DNA of 7,988 bases, taken from positions 1-7,988 of the forward strand of contig PWLT01000395.1 of the NCBI GenBank assembly GCA_003558415.1, in the 5' to 3' direction. Of the stretch, positions 6,183 to 7,988 are shown piece after piece. Source of the DNA: Hyphomicrobiales bacterium. GTDB taxonomy: Bacteria; Pseudomonadota; Alphaproteobacteria; Rhodobacterales; Rhodobacteraceae. The notes under the pieces are model-generated. The model searched no databases, was not told the DNA's origin, and was given only the letters and a program-made list of their open reading frames with translations. A program made the translations under genes and the position numbers. Position 1 is the first letter of the stretch. Every line of letters starts with the position of its first letter.

Positions 6183-7988
6183 TCAGTAAAGGGAGCGGAT
6201 CACGACCTCTCCACTACCGCTTGGTGCCCCCCGGAAGTCGCCCGTGTCGGGCGCCATCCCGCTGCGGCCCCGGTCCCCTTCGTTGTAGTGCCCGGCGCCC
6301 GCCACCCAGGAATCCGCGCTCAGCAACCCGGGAGGCCAATTTGCCGGCGCCGCTCGGCCGCGCATGCCCAGGGTATCGATCAGCCCCTCGGAAAGCGCCG
6401 CACGAAGGATCGCGGCGCTGATCGGCGCGGCGGCCATGCCACCTGTCTGCCTTCCGGGTATGGGCTGACTGTCGTCGCGTCCCAGCCAGACGCCAACGGC
6501 GATATCGGGCGTCAGGGCGATGAACCAGGCATCACGATGCAGCTGCGATGTTCCGGTCTTGCCGATGACCGCGACAGGGTGACCCTGGAAGGCCTGAAAG
6601 GCTGTTCCACGCAAGACCACGCCGTGCAGCATGGCCAGCAGGTCGTCAAGCGCCCGCCGACTCACGCCGACGGAAAGTCCGGTACCCGATGCGGCGCGCT
6701 CCCATAATGTCCGCGACCCCGATGCCGCGCGTTTGACGACATGCGGGCTGACCGGCACGCCATCGTTTATCAGCCCGGCATAGGCGGCAACGAAATCGCT
6801 CAACCGCAGTTCGGTAGTTCCAAGCGCAGAACTCAGCGTCCGTTTCATCCCGCCCCGTGGATAGGCCCCGAAACGCTCGGCCACGGCCGCCATCGACTCG
6901 ATACCGATCATATCGGCGATACTGACGGCAACAAGATTGGAGCTTCGCTCAAGCCCCTGATACATCGGCATGGTATCGGATTGGCTGCGATCATAATTCC
7001 GCGGGCGCCAGATCTGGCCGATATCGTCGACAAAATCCCGTTCGAAATTTGTCAGCGGCTCGTCATGGGCAAAGCCCTGATCGAGCGCCGCGAGCCACAG
7101 GAACGGCTTGATCGACGATCCCGGCTGGCGCTGGGCACGGGTGCGGTCGAATTCGCTCTGATCCGGGTCATAGCCGCCGACACTGGCCAGCACTTCACCG
7201 TTGCGCGGGTTCAGAATCACGACTGCACCCTGCAGCACGGGAACCAGTTCGAAGGCGAGCCCCTCATCGGTCATCCGCGCAGGCAGGATATGCCCCGGGC
7301 GCGGCGTGTAGCCTTCGGGAAACCGGTCGGCGCGCAGGGTGATCGGCCTGGGCAGGCCCGCACCGGTGTCGGACAGCGCCTCCCAGATACCGCCCTCACC
7401 GGGCCCGATCAGGATCACCCGTTGCAAATCGCGCCCCAGCGACAGAACCCGGGCAGCTTCGGCGCGGGCGGCGCGAAGATCGTCACTCGAGACGGACGCC
7501 TCCCCGAAGCTGCGCAGCAGATTGCTCGAAAGCGTGCCGGCCGGGCCGAGCGGCGAGAGCGACTGCACGCCATCACGCAGTGCCTGCGTGGCGATACGCT
7601 GCCAGCGGGGATCGATCGTCAGGTCAAGCTCCAGCCCCGGCCGGGCCCGGATATCCGAGCCGAGTCGGAGTTCGGCCATCTCGGCCCCCGCCGCGCGCAC
7701 CGCCCATAGATCGCCGTCCTCCCGGCGCTGCACCGGGATCACTTCGAGCGGCTCAGCCCTGGCGGCCTCGGCCTCCGCTGCACTGACCCAGCCGAGCACT
7801 TCCATGCGGTCAATCACATGATCGCGGCGCGCCAGGGCGCGCTCGGGGAAGCGGACCGGATCGAAATGCCCCGCCCCCTTGAGCAATGCCGCCAGAAACG
7901 CCGTCTGGCCAAGGCTCAGATCCGCCCAGTCCTTGCCGAACCAGGCCTGCGGGGCATGGGCCGCACCCGTGACACCGCGACCGAACCA
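6183..7988 (-). CDS. Class A penicillin-binding protein (PBP1A-like), 5' part beyond the window
   Basis: A bifunctional peptidoglycan synthase, normally anchored in the inner membrane with its domains in the periplasm. The frame is open to the window edge, so 601 C-terminal residues are visible and I estimate about 180-200 are missing, including the membrane anchor and most of the glycosyltransferase catalytic site. Visible residues 1 to about 85 are the end of the GT51 domain (WFGRGVTGAA, then WFGKD and LSLGQTAFLAALLKGAG). A linker domain follows, then the transpeptidase. Its active-site motifs are all present: SSIK with Ser291 and Lys294, SSN at 349-351, and KTGT from 477. QRQPGSSIKPFLWLAALDQG is the style of PBP1A rather than PBP1C, judged from memory. 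A start at the in-frame TTG at 7886 would split the GT51 domain and should be rejected. It converges on the DeoR-family gene and has no evident link to the importer. Confidence 0.92.
   Translation of the reverse strand, partial: WFGRGVTGAAHAPQAWFGKDWADLSLGQTAFLAALLKGAGHFDPVRFPERALARRDHVIDRMEVLGWVSAAEAEAARAEPLEVIPVQRREDGDLWAVRAAGAEMAELRLGSDIRARPGLELDLTIDPRWQRIATQALRDGVQSLSPLGPAGTLSSNLLRSFGEASVSSDDLRAARAEAARVLSLGRDLQRVILIGPGEGGIWEALSDTGAGLPRPITLRADRFPEGYTPRPGHILPARMTDEGLAFELVPVLQGAVVILNPRNGEVLASVGGYDPDQSEFDRTRAQRQPGSSIKPFLWLAALDQGFAHDEPLTNFERDFVDDIGQIWRPRNYDRSQSDTMPMYQGLERSSNLVAVSIADMIGIESMAAVAERFGAYPRGGMKRTLSSALGTTELRLSDFVAAYAGLINDGVPVSPHVVKRAASGSRTLWERAASGTGLSVGVSRRALDDLLAMLHGVVLRGTAFQAFQGHPVAVIGKTGTSQLHRDAWFIALTPDIAVGVWLGRDDSQPIPGRQTGGMAAAPISAAILRAALSEGLIDTLGMRGRAAPANWPPGLLSADSWVAGAGHYNEGDRGRSGMAPDTGDFRGAPSGSGEVVIRSLY

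Noticed and set aside
6183..7886. Complete PBP gene starting at TTG 7886
   Set aside because: The frame continues upstream to the window edge with clear GT51 sequence (WFGRGVTGAA, LSLGQTAFLAA), so 7886 is internal.

Overview
The window is GC-rich and densely coded. Its proteins look alphaproteobacterial, and I think Rhodobacterales (Roseobacter/Paracoccus-like) is the best guess. That placement rests on base composition, codon use and protein style remembered from those groups, not on a marker gene.

Layout, left to right. Positions 1-399 hold no convincing gene, only inverted repeats. Positions 400-4231 are a three-gene ABC importer operon on the minus strand, read right to left: a periplasmic binding protein (4231-3203), an ATPase (3134-2130) and a two-domain fused permease (2133-400). 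A strong stem-loop sits between the binding-protein and ATPase genes, and another overlaps the permease stop codon. A 137-base divergent intergenic region (4232-4368) separates this operon from a plus-strand pair: a HisN-type inositol-monophosphatase-family phosphatase (4369-5184) and a DeoR-family repressor (5223-6005). The intergenic region carries a 7+7 base inverted repeat that overlaps the best minus-strand promoter candidate and abuts a weak plus-strand -10. After a short convergent gap (6006-6182) with hairpins, a class A penicillin-binding protein gene on the minus strand (6183 to the window edge) is cut off at its 5' end.

How the genes may work together. The importer resembles, from memory of the families, the PhnS2/PhnT2/PhnU2 set annotated as putative 2-aminoethylphosphonate transporters (AepXVW type), which is related to the AfuABC sugar-phosphate importers. 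A divergent phosphatase and a DeoR-type regulator, a family that usually senses phosphorylated sugars, suggest a locus for taking up an organophosphorus compound, cleaving its phosphate ester in the cytoplasm and controlling itself through the DeoR protein. No phosphonate-degrading gene (phnW, phnX, phnA, phnY) and no other histidine-biosynthesis gene is in the window, so the substrate is open. The PBP is a separate cell-wall gene.

No wholly new system is evident. The most interesting parts are the importer/phosphatase/DeoR module with its unknown substrate, the shared control region, and the repeated use of hairpins without a U-tract close to stop codons.
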